NCBI GenBank assembly: GCA_036558305.1
Contig: DATBFX010000164.1
Coordinates: forward strand, 1-32,654
From: DATBFX01 sp036558305
Lineage (GTDB): Bacteria > Chloroflexota > Chloroflexia > Thermomicrobiales > UBA6265
Length of the DNA stretch: 32,654 bases
Reading direction: 5' to 3'
In this document: positions 15,501 through 22,712 of the stretch, in pieces
Layout of the letters: the number at the start of each line of letters is the position of its first letter
Numbering within the stretch: the first letter of the stretch is position 1
Notes under the pieces: generated by a model
Databases searched by the model: none
The model's input: only the letters and a program-made list of their open reading frames with translations
What the model was told of the DNA's origin: nothing
Made by a program: the position numbers and the translations under genes

Positions 15501-15781
15501 TTGAGCGTGCGCGGGGTGACGTCGAGAAAGCGGTCGGGGTCGGGCAGGGCGTGACGAAGGGTGTGGAGCAGGTGGCGGAGATTCGTCCGCGCTTGCGACT
15601 CGGTCGAGTCGGGCCAAAGGAGGTACGCGAGGTGCTGCCGCGGCTGCGGCGTATCCCGGTGGAGGAGGAGGTAGGCGAGCAGCGACTCGACGCGCGCGGA
15701 CTCGAGCGGCAGCAGCGGGGTCTCGCCGTACCGCAGATCGAGGGCACCGAGCAGCCGAATGCGGAGCGTTGGCGACTCCAT
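12545..15781 (-). CDS. BTAD-domain transcriptional regulator with AAA ATPase and TPR-like repeats
   Basis: From ATG 15781 (RBS GGAAGG) the protein has 1,078 residues. An N-terminal winged-helix DNA-binding domain (about 5-95, with ARTNLRHLLHTLRHALP) leads into a bacterial transcriptional activation domain (about 100-245, ending TLERELGVAPSAATREVYEAL). The AAA/STAND-type ATPase has Walker A SGEPGIGKTR (292-301) and Walker B LLLVADDLHW (402-411). The rest is helical TPR-like repeats. No LuxR HTH follows at the C-terminus. Such SARP/AfsR/MalT-like proteins are ATP-driven switches that activate neighbouring operons in response to a ligand or partner. The flavoprotein genes directly downstream and the divergent amylase are candidate targets; this is inference. 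Confidence 0.9.
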   Translation of the reverse strand: MESPTLRIRLLGALDLRYGETPLLPLESARVESLLAYLLLHRDTPQPRQHLAYLLWPDSTESQARTNLRHLLHTLRHALPDPDRFLDVTPRTLKWRADTPTWLDVAAFTDAIARAERETGDGALTALREAVDLYAGDLLDGCYDEWLLGERERLRARYLDALARLMASLGDRGDHAEAIRYAEHLLRHDPLREESYRLLMRLHDARGDRARALHVYHVCAATLERELGVAPSAATREVYEALLPATGQPAVAERQGERLGGPPLVGRTPEWARLVALWRATERGRAQFVLVSGEPGIGKTRLVEEFRAWCVHRGVATAEARSYPAEGALAYAPIVSWLRADDVKARIRRLDRALLTELARLLPELLAELPGLPRPQPLPESDHRQRLFDAVARAILAPAAPLLLVADDLHWGDRETLQCLHYLLRVDPEARLLVVATARREELDLDHPLNDLVAGLHAFDRCTEIPLDRFTRAETAALAERITGRPVVGPDVDRLYGETEGSPLFVVETLRAGWRSGGDECGRLSPKVQAAIDARLAQLSAPARDLVGLAATIGREFSADVLADAGETDPDILVRALDELWRRRIIREQGADAYDFSHDKIREVAYLGLSPARRRFAHARVARALERRHARDPGPVSGQLAAHHERAGALDQAVAWYERAADVAQQMYANVEAIRLLDRALDLLRSPPATPERQARELAILSALLTPLAWVEGFGSERVAAMHRRALDLARALGVEPEPLLLRSLAFASLARRDFTGARAFADQLHARGERDTDDMLLVEGNYMLGIAAFWQGEFATAQRHFEIAVDRYRPEHRRAHVLRYGLDPKVVCQSRLGNTLWFLGRPQAGTRARDEALALADEIRHPFSRATALVFAATLSLDMRDSVGVRAYTAMLTAEHGIHGTRQTRVAAEEFAGYLDVLDGRKEAGIARLQRALDDTRQADHAPGHRTHTVRVLLEACAAAGDARTGLATADWELGLGDAHHIWEAETRRRRAEFLAVLGAPAEEVEAEFERALAVAHVQEAKMLELRAATALLRYRLECGGRAASQARDRLAAIVAVLPERPDIPDLREVADLLDRR

Positions 15782-15986
15782 GACGACCTTCCGTCCCACT
15801 GACCGCAGTGAGTCGTGCACCATTATTCCCCGGTCCGACGCCTCGTACCACCATCGTCGGGCTATTCTCGCTTTGGAGGACGGTTCGATCGCCGCCTGCC
15901 GCCTACAATGCGCTCGGTTCTTGGGGATGTCTCCCCACGCGCAGGCCAATCTCGGCGAGCGGCGCCATCGGAAGGGAGAGGCGGCT

Positions 15987-17852
15987 ATGGTCGAACAACG
16001 GCTCTCGGATCTGGAGTTCGCCCTCCTCTTGGACCGCGACTTCCACCCCTCGCCCGTTGCCTGGGAGGATCAGGTTTTCTACTTCCTTCTCCTCGACCGG
16101 TTCTCGGACGGCCGGGAGGACGGGTATCTGGCCAACGACGGGCGGTCGGCCCGCGGGACGACTCCCCTCTTCCGATCGGGCGACGCCGGGAATGCGATCG
16201 GGACGGCGGCGGATGCCGAGCGGTGGCGGGAAGCGGGGCGGACCTGGGCCGGCGGGACCTTGCGCGGGCTGGCGAGCAAGATGGGGTATCTGCAGCGGCT
16301 CGGCGTGACGGCCGTCTGGGTCAGTCCGGTGTTCAAGCAGGTGGCCTCGGTCGACTCGTACCACGGGTACGGGGTGCAGAATTTCCTGGACGTCGATCCG
16401 CACTTTGGGGATCGCGACGACCTCCGGCGGATGGTCGAGACCGCCCATGCTCACGGGATTCGGGTGGTCCTCGACGTGATCCTCAACCACAGCGGCAACG
16501 TGTTCGCGTACGACCCGGATCGCTACTGGACGGACGACGGTCGCGGCGGTCGGTTCCTCGACCCGCGCTGGGATGGGCGGCCGTACCGCGTCGCCGGGTA
16601 CCGCGATGCCGGCGGCGGGCCGTCGCTCCCGTTCGGGGCGATCGACCTCGCGGTGCACGAGGACGCGTGGCCGGACGGGGCGATCTGGCCGGCGGAGTTG
16701 CAACCGGCGGACCGCTTTACCCAGAAGGGCCGGATCGACAATTGGGACTACGACCCCGAGTTCCGGGAGGGCGACTTCGCCGATCTGAAGGACATCCACC
16801 TCGGCAGCGGCGATCTCGACAACTATGCGCCATCGGACGCCCTGGCCGCCCTCTGCCGCGCCTACAAGTTCTGGATCGCCTTCGCCGACCTCGACGGGTT
16901 TCGGATCGACACGGTCAAGCACATGGACCCCGGTGCGGTGCGGTTCCTCGCTTCGGTCATCCACGAGTTTGCGCAGCGACTCGGCAAGGAGAATTTCTCC
17001 CTGATCGGCGAGATCACGGGCGGCCGGCAGCGCGCCTACGAGACGCTCGAAGTGACAGGATTGGACGCGGCGCTGGGGATCGACGACGTGCCCGACAAGT
17101 TGGAGGGGTTGGTCAAGGGATACCGCGCGCCGGGCGACTACTTCGACCTCTTCCGCAACTCGTTGCTGGTGCGCAAGGAGAGTCACGTCTGGTTCCGCAA
17201 CAAGGTCGTCACGGTGATCGACGACCACGACCAGGTGAGAAAAGGGCAGCAGAAAGCCCGCTTCTGCGCCGGCGACGATCGCTGGCGCCGGTTAGCGTTG
17301 CCGGCACTTGCCCTCAACGCGACGACGCTGGGGATACCGTGCATCTACTACGGGTCCGAGCAACGCTTCGACGGGGCCGGCGGTGACGACCGCTACCTGC
17401 GGGAAGCGATGTTCGGCGGCGAGTTCGGTCCCTTCCGCTCGCGCGACCGCCACTGCTTCGACGAGACGACGCCGGTCTACCGGGAGATCTCGCACGTCCT
17501 GGCGGTTCGGCGGGAGGAGCCGGCGCTCCGCCGGGGTCGGCAATACCTCCGCGACATCTCCGGTGACGGCGTGAACTTCGGGCCACCGGTACCGGTTGGG
17601 GGGGAGCTGCGCTCGGTGGTCGCGTGGTCGCGGATCTTCGACGAGCGCGAGTTGGTGGTCGCGATCAACACCGACGCCGGTGGGGAGCGGTCGGCCTGGG
17701 TGACGATCGATGCGGGGTTGCACCGGGAGGGAGACGTCTTGAGGTGCCTCTATCCTGGGGATGGGCCGGTGACGGCGGTGCCGGTGGAGGCCAGGAACGG
17801 ACTGGCGGTGCGGTTGACGGTGCCGGCGGCGGGGTTCGTGATATACGGGTGA
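15987..17852 (+). CDS. GH13 alpha-amylase-family glycoside hydrolase
   Basis: 621 residues from ATG 15987 (RBS GGGAGAG). All four GH13 regions are present. Region I is DVILNHSGN, region II DGFRIDTVKHM with nucleophile Asp308, region III LIGEITGG with acid/base Glu342, and region IV VIDDHDQV with Asp415. The (beta/alpha)8 barrel starts near VFYFLLLDRFSDG, and a C-terminal beta domain ends VPAAGFVIYG. It should cleave or transfer alpha-glucosidic bonds in starch, glycogen or maltodextrins. There is no signal peptide, so a cytoplasmic role (glycogen, trehalose or imported dextrins) is likely. TACAAT at 15904 is a candidate -10. It diverges from the BTAD regulator gene. The stop codon lies in the first unit of a heptamer tract. 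Confidence 0.9.
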   Translation: MVEQRLSDLEFALLLDRDFHPSPVAWEDQVFYFLLLDRFSDGREDGYLANDGRSARGTTPLFRSGDAGNAIGTAADAERWREAGRTWAGGTLRGLASKMGYLQRLGVTAVWVSPVFKQVASVDSYHGYGVQNFLDVDPHFGDRDDLRRMVETAHAHGIRVVLDVILNHSGNVFAYDPDRYWTDDGRGGRFLDPRWDGRPYRVAGYRDAGGGPSLPFGAIDLAVHEDAWPDGAIWPAELQPADRFTQKGRIDNWDYDPEFREGDFADLKDIHLGSGDLDNYAPSDALAALCRAYKFWIAFADLDGFRIDTVKHMDPGAVRFLASVIHEFAQRLGKENFSLIGEITGGRQRAYETLEVTGLDAALGIDDVPDKLEGLVKGYRAPGDYFDLFRNSLLVRKESHVWFRNKVVTVIDDHDQVRKGQQKARFCAGDDRWRRLALPALALNATTLGIPCIYYGSEQRFDGAGGDDRYLREAMFGGEFGPFRSRDRHCFDETTPVYREISHVLAVRREEPALRRGRQYLRDISGDGVNFGPPVPVGGELRSVVAWSRIFDERELVVAINTDAGGERSAWVTIDAGLHREGDVLRCLYPGDGPVTAVPVEARNGLAVRLTVPAAGFVIYG

Positions 17853-17897
17853 GGCGATAGGCGTGAGGCGTGAGGCGTGAGGCGTCAGGCGTTAGGG
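17849..17897. repeat. Seven tandem heptamers (GTGAGGC type)
   Basis: Seven consecutive 7-base units: GTGAGGC, GATAGGC, three GTGAGGC, GTCAGGC, GTTAGGG. The amylase stop TGA lies in the first unit. Unlike the other loci, no inverted partner arm was found nearby. Confidence 0.85.
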
Positions 17898-17941
17898 ATT
17901 TCCCTCCGGGTCGGATCGCGGGATGGACCCTCACCCCCTGC

Positions 17942-17968
17942 CCCCTCTCCCGGTGCGCGGGAGAGGGG
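17942..17968. repeat. REP-like palindrome in the amylase/serine-hydrolase gap
   Basis: Perfect 11-base arms CCCCTCTCCCG and CGGGAGAGGGG with a 5-base loop, preceded by CCCTCACCCCCTGCC. This C-run/GAGAGGGG hairpin recurs between genes in many high-GC bacteria (recalled, not searched). With the heptamer tract it fills much of the 291-base gap 17853-18143; apart from these two elements I see nothing there. Confidence 0.7.
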
Positions 17969-18143
17969 AACGCGCGGGTGCGGCCGGGGCCGTTGGCTGC
18001 TCCGAGCGCGGGGGCCGGTCGCGGACGCATTCGGTGCCTGCCCGGGCCCGCCCACGCGATGGAAGGGGTCCGCTTGCGGGCAATAGAGAACGTACTGTCT
18101 CTAGAGTGAAGCCTGTCGTTCGGGAAATTGTGAGGCACGATCG

Positions 18144-19565
18144 CTACGGGATGCGGCGGGCCGCGAAGTCCATTTCGTCTTGCTTCAGGGTCATGTCTGT
18201 CACGGCGCCGGCTTCGTCCCTGGCGAAGGCGAGTTCGATGTCGAGGGCATCGGCAACGAAGGTGGCATCCGAGACGGCGACCAGCGGGATGGGTTGCTGG
18301 TCGGGCAGGTGGATGGACAGCGCGGTGCCGTCGGCCGTGATCTGGATGTGGAAGTCGGGACGCAGTTCGTAGGCACCGGCGTATGGTGTGAGGGCATCCG
18401 CGGTGAGTGGCTCGGGGGCGAGGTGGGGGCGGAACGCGCCCAACTGGTCGCCCGGTAGGAGGGGCCAGTTGTACTCGCGGGCGATGGCGCCGATGATCTC
18501 CGGGTAGAGGGCCTCGCCCAGGTCGCTGTTGGTCATGACGATGACGCCAGCACCCTGGTCGGCGTACGCCTGCATCTCGCAGCGGAAGCCCTCGTTGCCG
18601 CCGGTGTGACCGAATCGCAGGATCGGGTCCGCGCCGGCGAGGAAGAAGCCCAGACCGCAGGGACCGTCGAACCAGCCGGTCAGCATCTGGTCGACGGTCG
18701 AACTGGCCAGGATCTCGCCGCGACCGTCGCGCCGCGCGCGCTGGAGTTCGCGGGCGACGCGGGCGAGATCGGTGGGGGTGGTCCAGAGACCGGCCGCGCC
18801 CATCTCCGGGTAGACGGCCCAGCCGCCGGGGATGGGATCGCCGCCGGTGCGATGTCCCCTCGCGGCGTCTGCGCGCCGGTCTTCCGGGAGCGGTTGGGCG
18901 TAGGTGCTGTCGGTCATGCCGAGCGGGGCGAGGACGAGGTCGCGCATCAGGTCGGGGAAGGGCGTGTCGAGCAGGTCGACCAGCAGTTGGTGGACGATCG
19001 TCGTGCCGCCGCCGGAGTAGCGGAGGTGGACGCCGGGGACGGCGGTGACGCGCACGGGGAGCGTGTTGGCCGGTGGCCGACCGTCGAGGACCTGGAGCGT
19101 GGTGGGGACCGGATCGCCGGGGCGGTAACCGGGGAAGCCGTGGACGGTCGTGCCGCCGTGGTGGGTGAGCAGGTGGCGCAACGTCAGCCGCGGTTGCCAC
19201 GTGCCGTTGACCGGGACCTGCCAGGAGCGCAGGTAGCGGTTGACGTCTTCGTCGAGGTCGAGGCGGCCGTCCTGGACGAGGCACATCACGGCGAGGGCCG
19301 TCACCGGTTTGCTGATCGAGGCCGCCTGGAAGAGGGTCTGCTCGGTGACGAGGTCGGGGCCTTCTGATACGAGATGACCGTATCCCTTCGCCCAGGCGAG
19401 TTCGCCGCCGTCGAGGACGGCGATGCTGACGCCGGGGACGGCGTGGGTTGCCATACGCTCGGCGAGGGGATAGGCCGGCGGGGCGGAGGTTCGGAATGGC
19501 CATTCGGGGGTAATCCCGGTCTCGATGCGCCGAATCCTGGTTGCGAGGGGTTCAGGGTTTGGCAT
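18144..19565 (-). CDS. Serine hydrolase, beta-lactamase/class C (AmpC-like) family
   Basis: 473 residues with the penicillin-binding fold. S-x-x-K is Ser83-Ile-Ser-Lys86 (QAASISKPVTA), Y-x-G is Tyr183-Ser-Gly185, and the third box is His320-Thr-Gly322 in FGHTGGNEG. All catalytic residues are kept. No signal peptide or membrane segment is seen, so it is probably cytoplasmic, unlike true beta-lactamases. Such family S12 proteins act as esterases, D-aminopeptidases or peptidases. A lipocalin-like C-terminal domain (from about residue 370) is common in them. Its ATG lies inside the 3' end of the FRG-domain gene (14-base overlap), so translation is coupled and the two products may act together. 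Substrate unknown. Confidence 0.88.
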   Translation of the reverse strand: MPNPEPLATRIRRIETGITPEWPFRTSAPPAYPLAERMATHAVPGVSIAVLDGGELAWAKGYGHLVSEGPDLVTEQTLFQAASISKPVTALAVMCLVQDGRLDLDEDVNRYLRSWQVPVNGTWQPRLTLRHLLTHHGGTTVHGFPGYRPGDPVPTTLQVLDGRPPANTLPVRVTAVPGVHLRYSGGGTTIVHQLLVDLLDTPFPDLMRDLVLAPLGMTDSTYAQPLPEDRRADAARGHRTGGDPIPGGWAVYPEMGAAGLWTTPTDLARVARELQRARRDGRGEILASSTVDQMLTGWFDGPCGLGFFLAGADPILRFGHTGGNEGFRCEMQAYADQGAGVIVMTNSDLGEALYPEIIGAIAREYNWPLLPGDQLGAFRPHLAPEPLTADALTPYAGAYELRPDFHIQITADGTALSIHLPDQQPIPLVAVSDATFVADALDIELAFARDEAGAVTDMTLKQDEMDFAARRIP

Positions 19566-20403
19566 TGCGTTCGCTGCTCCTGGTCGGGTTCGCTGCGGAC
19601 GGCTTCGTATAGTAGTGCCGCGTCAGCCAGGAACTGAGACCGCCGGGGCCGGGGAAGATGACCCGTTCGGTGATGTTGGCCTGGTCGAGTTTGTCGCGGA
19701 CTTCCCACTTGAGATCCCCGGGGATCACGTACTCGCGGTAGGGGATGGCGTTGGTCTGGAGCCAGTCGTTCAGGAGCAAGGCCGGGTTGGACATGACGGA
19801 GAAGACGGCGAACTGGTTGACGATGCGTTGGTCGAGCGAGGGCGGTTCGAGAAAGGCGACGAAGTCGCCGCCGATCTGGTCGAAGGTGGCGATGTCGATG
19901 CCGTTGGCGCGGAGGAGGTCGGGGGTGAAGACGTGGGCGCCTTCGGTGTCGATGATGGTGCGCAGGCGCGGGGGGAGGGAGAGGTTGGTGACGTCGACGT
20001 CGACGGCGTAGACGAGTCCATCGTCGTCCATGCAGGTGAGGTCGGAGGTGGCGAAGTGGGCGGCGACGTAGGGGGAGTAGGTCCAGTCGAGCAAGCGGGT
20101 GGGGAGACCGTAGTGCTGGCCGACGGCGAGCCAGTGCCAATCGGAATCGCCCACGTTGACGTCGAGGTAGGCGTACTTGCGGAAGTTGCGGATGAGGTGG
20201 CGCTCTTTCTTGGCGAATTCGCCGCCGAGTCGCATCAGGCTGGTCTGCATGCGGTGGTAGGTGACCGAGTTGAGACCGCGGAAGACGAGGCCCTGGCGGA
20301 AGCGGTTGATCCCGGTGTCGAAGGAGACGTCGAAGAGGTGCTTTTGCAGGTCGAGCCAACTGGTGACGGTGTGGGTGAAGGGGGAGTTGGAGGATAGGGG
20401 CAT
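19552..20403 (-). CDS. FRG-domain protein
   Basis: 283 residues. FRG-domain hallmarks are LVFRGLNSVTY, with the naming Phe-Arg-Gly at 41-43, and GQHYGLPTRLLDWTYSPYVA (95-114), followed by AAHFATSD. The FRG domain (PF08867) occurs across bacteria and phages; its biochemistry is not established to my knowledge. ATG 20403 is preceded by GAGG. The stop overlaps the serine hydrolase start by 14 bases, making a tight two-gene operon. The C-terminus (SSERNAKP) is encoded in the overlap. No signal peptide, membrane segment or nuclease motif. It is preceded by 330 bases without genes. Confidence 0.85.
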   Translation of the reverse strand: MPLSSNSPFTHTVTSWLDLQKHLFDVSFDTGINRFRQGLVFRGLNSVTYHRMQTSLMRLGGEFAKKERHLIRNFRKYAYLDVNVGDSDWHWLAVGQHYGLPTRLLDWTYSPYVAAHFATSDLTCMDDDGLVYAVDVDVTNLSLPPRLRTIIDTEGAHVFTPDLLRANGIDIATFDQIGGDFVAFLEPPSLDQRIVNQFAVFSVMSNPALLLNDWLQTNAIPYREYVIPGDLKWEVRDKLDQANITERVIFPGPGGLSSWLTRHYYTKPSAANPTRSSERNAKP

Positions 20404-20733
20404 TCGTGGTCGGTCCTCGACGGTGCGGGTAGGGAACGCAAGAGCCAGGAGCAGTTTACCCGGTTGCTCCGTCGTGCCCGCACGACCCGGCGTGTAGGCG
20501 AGATTTTCCAGGCGAGGGACGCGATTATGGACGCGGGAGGGCACAGGGCCCTCCCCTACCCGACATGGGCCGGGGCTATTGCGAGAGGTGACGCGGGTTA
20601 CCGCGAGGTGCATGTGTGATGCGTTGCTGGCGGTCACTCCACGCGGGATTGGAAGTCCCGTGCTCGGTGAACGGAAGTCCCTCCGGGACCGAGCAGGTCA
20701 GCAGGCGCCGACACATCCGTTCCGCGATGCTCG
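20404..20733. other. Gene-free gap with hairpins
   Basis: This 330-base stretch holds no gene. GGGAGGGC (20535-20542) and GCCCTCCC (20548-20555) form an 8-base hairpin. TGCTCGGT and ACCGAGCA (about 20661-20695) form another around CCCTCCGGG, possibly ending the peptidase transcript. No convincing promoter hexamers for the FRG gene were found. Confidence 0.6.
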
Positions 20734-21450
20734 TTAGAGGTGATCGGGCGCGATCGGCGTTTCCAGCGCCGAATCGCCGCGCCGCTCGACCCGGTACGCC
20801 TTGGCCCCGGGGCGAGCGCCGACGACCCGCACCAATTCGCGGCCGGCGAAATGGAGGGCGACCCCGTCGTCGGCCGCGTAGCCGTCGCCGAGCTCACCGG
20901 CGGCGACCAGCCGTCGGTAGACGGGCCGCCGGTTGGTCTCGCCGTCGTAATGCGGACAGGCGCTGCCGGGCAGGAACCCGAGGCAGATCAGCCCGCTGAG
21001 GTTGTCGAGCGGGTCGCCGGTCGAACCGAGCACCGAATCGGTCACCCCTTGCGCGAACCAGCAGATCATCCCGGCGCTCACGCCGGCGAGCACGACACCA
21101 GCCGTCCATGCCTCGCGCAGGATCCGGTCGATTCCCCATTCGCGCCAAAGGGCAAGCATGCTCCGGGTGTTGCCGCCGCCGACGTAGATGACGTCTTGGG
21201 CAAGCAGCAAGGAGCGAAGATCCGCCGGGGTCGCCTTGAAGAGCGGGAGATAGGAGGGTCGGCACTCCAGGGAGCCGTACGTGGCAAAGAAATCGGTGAC
21301 GTAGGTCGCCGAATCCCCGCTGGCAGTCGGGATCAACAAGACCGCGGGTCGGTCACGCTGCGCCAAGGACAGCACATAACGATGGAGCGGGAGATCACCC
21401 GGCCCCAGCGAAAACCCGACACCGCCCATCGCGACAATCTGAGGTGTCAC
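20734..21450 (-). CDS. Peptidase S51 family (peptidase E/cyanophycinase-like)
   Basis: 238 residues from GTG 21450, behind GGAGGGG. Family S51 motifs are YVGGGNTRSMLALW (89-102) and the nucleophile elbow LAGVSAGMICWF (121-132) with Ser125. His167 in ACPHYDGETNRRP is the likely catalytic histidine. Peptidase E cleaves N-terminal aspartyl dipeptides; cyanophycinases of the same family cleave poly-Asp-Arg. Length and single-domain form fit peptidase E better. It lies downstream of, and on the same strand as, the peptide ABC importer genes (192-base gap), supporting a role in hydrolysing imported peptides. A GTG three bases upstream is an alternative start. Confidence 0.8.
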   Translation of the reverse strand: MTPQIVAMGGVGFSLGPGDLPLHRYVLSLAQRDRPAVLLIPTASGDSATYVTDFFATYGSLECRPSYLPLFKATPADLRSLLLAQDVIYVGGGNTRSMLALWREWGIDRILREAWTAGVVLAGVSAGMICWFAQGVTDSVLGSTGDPLDNLSGLICLGFLPGSACPHYDGETNRRPVYRRLVAAGELGDGYAADDGVALHFAGRELVRVVGARPGAKAYRVERRGDSALETPIAPDHL

Positions 21451-21642
21451 CACGCGATCCCCTCCATCCAGCGAGCGCGGCCTCGCCGCCACCAAACCGG
21501 ACCGGCGCGGGCTCCATTCTCGCGCACGCGGCCGCCGGGTTTTCCGTCCTCGCCAATGTGGTCGATGCGACCGATCGGACGCCGCCGGCGGCGACGCCGA
21601 TGGCGGGTAGCCGCCGGCGCCGCCACCACGATGAAATCCGCT

Positions 21643-22611
21643 TTAGCGCTTCATCCAGGGATCCAGCGCATCCCGCAACCCGTCGCCCAGGAAGTTGAAG
21701 GCGAGGACGGTGAGGGAGAGGGCGATGGCCGGGGAGACGAGCATGTAGGGGTAGGAGCGGAGGTTGGGGATGGCCTCGGAAATCATCAGACCCCAACTGG
21801 GCATGGGGGGGCGGGCGCCGAGACCGAGGAAACTGATGCCGGCCTCGTAGATGATGGCCTGGGGGATGCCGAGGGTGGCGGTGACGACGATGACGGCGAC
21901 GATGTTGGGGAGCAGGTGCTGGCCCATGATGCGGCGGTCGGAGGCGCCGAGACCGCGGGCCGCTTCGACGAACTCCTTTTGCTTGAGCGAGACGACCTGA
22001 GCCCGGACGAGACGCGCGGCCGGCATCCAGTTGACCAGGGCGACCCCGATGAAGACGCCGAGGAGACCGCCGGTGCGGGCATCCAGTGAGGCGAGCGAAC
22101 CCGTAACACCCCCGTGCACGGTCGCGAACTGCGCACGGAGGAAGGTCATGATGACGATGATGAAGAGGAGACTCGGGATCGAGTAGAGGATGTCGACGGT
22201 TCGCATGATCACCGTGTCGATCTTGCCGCCGTAGTAACCGGCCGCGATGCCGGCGGGGACCCCGATCAGCAGGATCACGCCTTGGACGACGAGACCCACC
22301 GTCAGCGAGATCCGCGCCCCGTAGATCAACCGGCTCAGGATGTCCCGCCCGAGCTCGTCGGTTCCCAACAGGTAGTTGCCTCCCGGCGGCTGGGTCAGCG
22401 CGTTGTAGTCCTGGAGGTCGTACGGTTTGGGGGCCACCACCGGTGCGAACACGGCGGCGAGCGCCAACGCCAGGAGCAACACTCCACTCGCGAACGCCAA
22501 CCGTGACCGCCGCAGTCGCCGGAACGCGTCTCGCCACAACCCCTCGGCCGGTTTCTGCCGGATCGCGAGCGGGGTCTGGACCGGGGCGGTGGTGACGGCC
22601 GTTTGCGCCAT
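21643..22611 (-). CDS. Peptide ABC transporter permease, DppC/OppC type
   Basis: 322 residues with an N-terminal cytoplasmic segment, a first membrane helix (LAFASGVLLLALALAAVFAP) and five further hydrophobic segments. The DppC-type motif LLGTDELGRDILSRLIYGAR follows the first helix. The EAA loop that docks the ATPase is FVEAARGLGASDRRIMGQH. It pairs with the DppB-type permease to form the channel for oligopeptides, nickel-peptide or related solutes. ATG 22611 has GGAGG ahead of it, right beside a heptamer hairpin that fills the gap to the dppB-like gene. The ATPase genes are not in the window. Confidence 0.92.
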   Translation of the reverse strand: MAQTAVTTAPVQTPLAIRQKPAEGLWRDAFRRLRRSRLAFASGVLLLALALAAVFAPVVAPKPYDLQDYNALTQPPGGNYLLGTDELGRDILSRLIYGARISLTVGLVVQGVILLIGVPAGIAAGYYGGKIDTVIMRTVDILYSIPSLLFIIVIMTFLRAQFATVHGGVTGSLASLDARTGGLLGVFIGVALVNWMPAARLVRAQVVSLKQKEFVEAARGLGASDRRIMGQHLLPNIVAVIVVTATLGIPQAIIYEAGISFLGLGARPPMPSWGLMISEAIPNLRSYPYMLVSPAIALSLTVLAFNFLGDGLRDALDPWMKR

Positions 22612-22622
22612 TGCGAGCCTCC

Positions 22623-22711
22623 GGGCGGAAGGCGGAAGGCGGAGGGCGGGAGAGGGCGGAGGAGGGCGGGGAGTACGAGTCGATGCGCCTTCCGCCTTCC
22701 GCCTTCCGCCC
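22623..22711. repeat. Heptamer hairpin (GGCGGAA type) between the two permease genes
   Basis: Arms 22623-22648 and 22686-22711 (26 bases, one mismatch) are made of tandem units GGCGGAA/GGCGGAG and the inverse GCCTTCC. The 37-base middle is purine-rich. The element fills almost the whole gap: its right arm ends one base short of the DppB-type stop codon, and its left arm abuts the DppC-type RBS. Confidence 0.88.
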
Positions 22712-22712
22712 T

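Noticed and set aside
12545..15781. LuxR/MalT-type regulator
   Set aside because: ATPase and TPR parts resemble LAL regulators, but the DNA-binding domain is N-terminal with a BTAD domain, and the C-terminus ends in helical repeats without a LuxR HTH.
13826..15802. A 658-codon plus-strand frame opposite the BTAD regulator
   Set aside because: Composition is that of antisense GC-rich DNA (Arg, Gly, Glu, Val), while the minus strand carries Walker A, Walker B and BTAD motifs.
15895..15909. TACAAT upstream of the amylase as a full promoter
   Set aside because: The -10 looks good, but no acceptable -35 or extended -10 was found, so it is mentioned only in the amylase entry.
17849..17897. Heptamer tract considered as a CRISPR fragment
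   Set aside because: The unit is 7 bases without spacers; no cas gene is present anywhere in the window.
18144..19565. True class C beta-lactamase
   Set aside because: The motifs fit, but there is no export signal, a C-terminal extra domain is present and the gene is coupled to an FRG gene. A general S12 hydrolase is the safer call.
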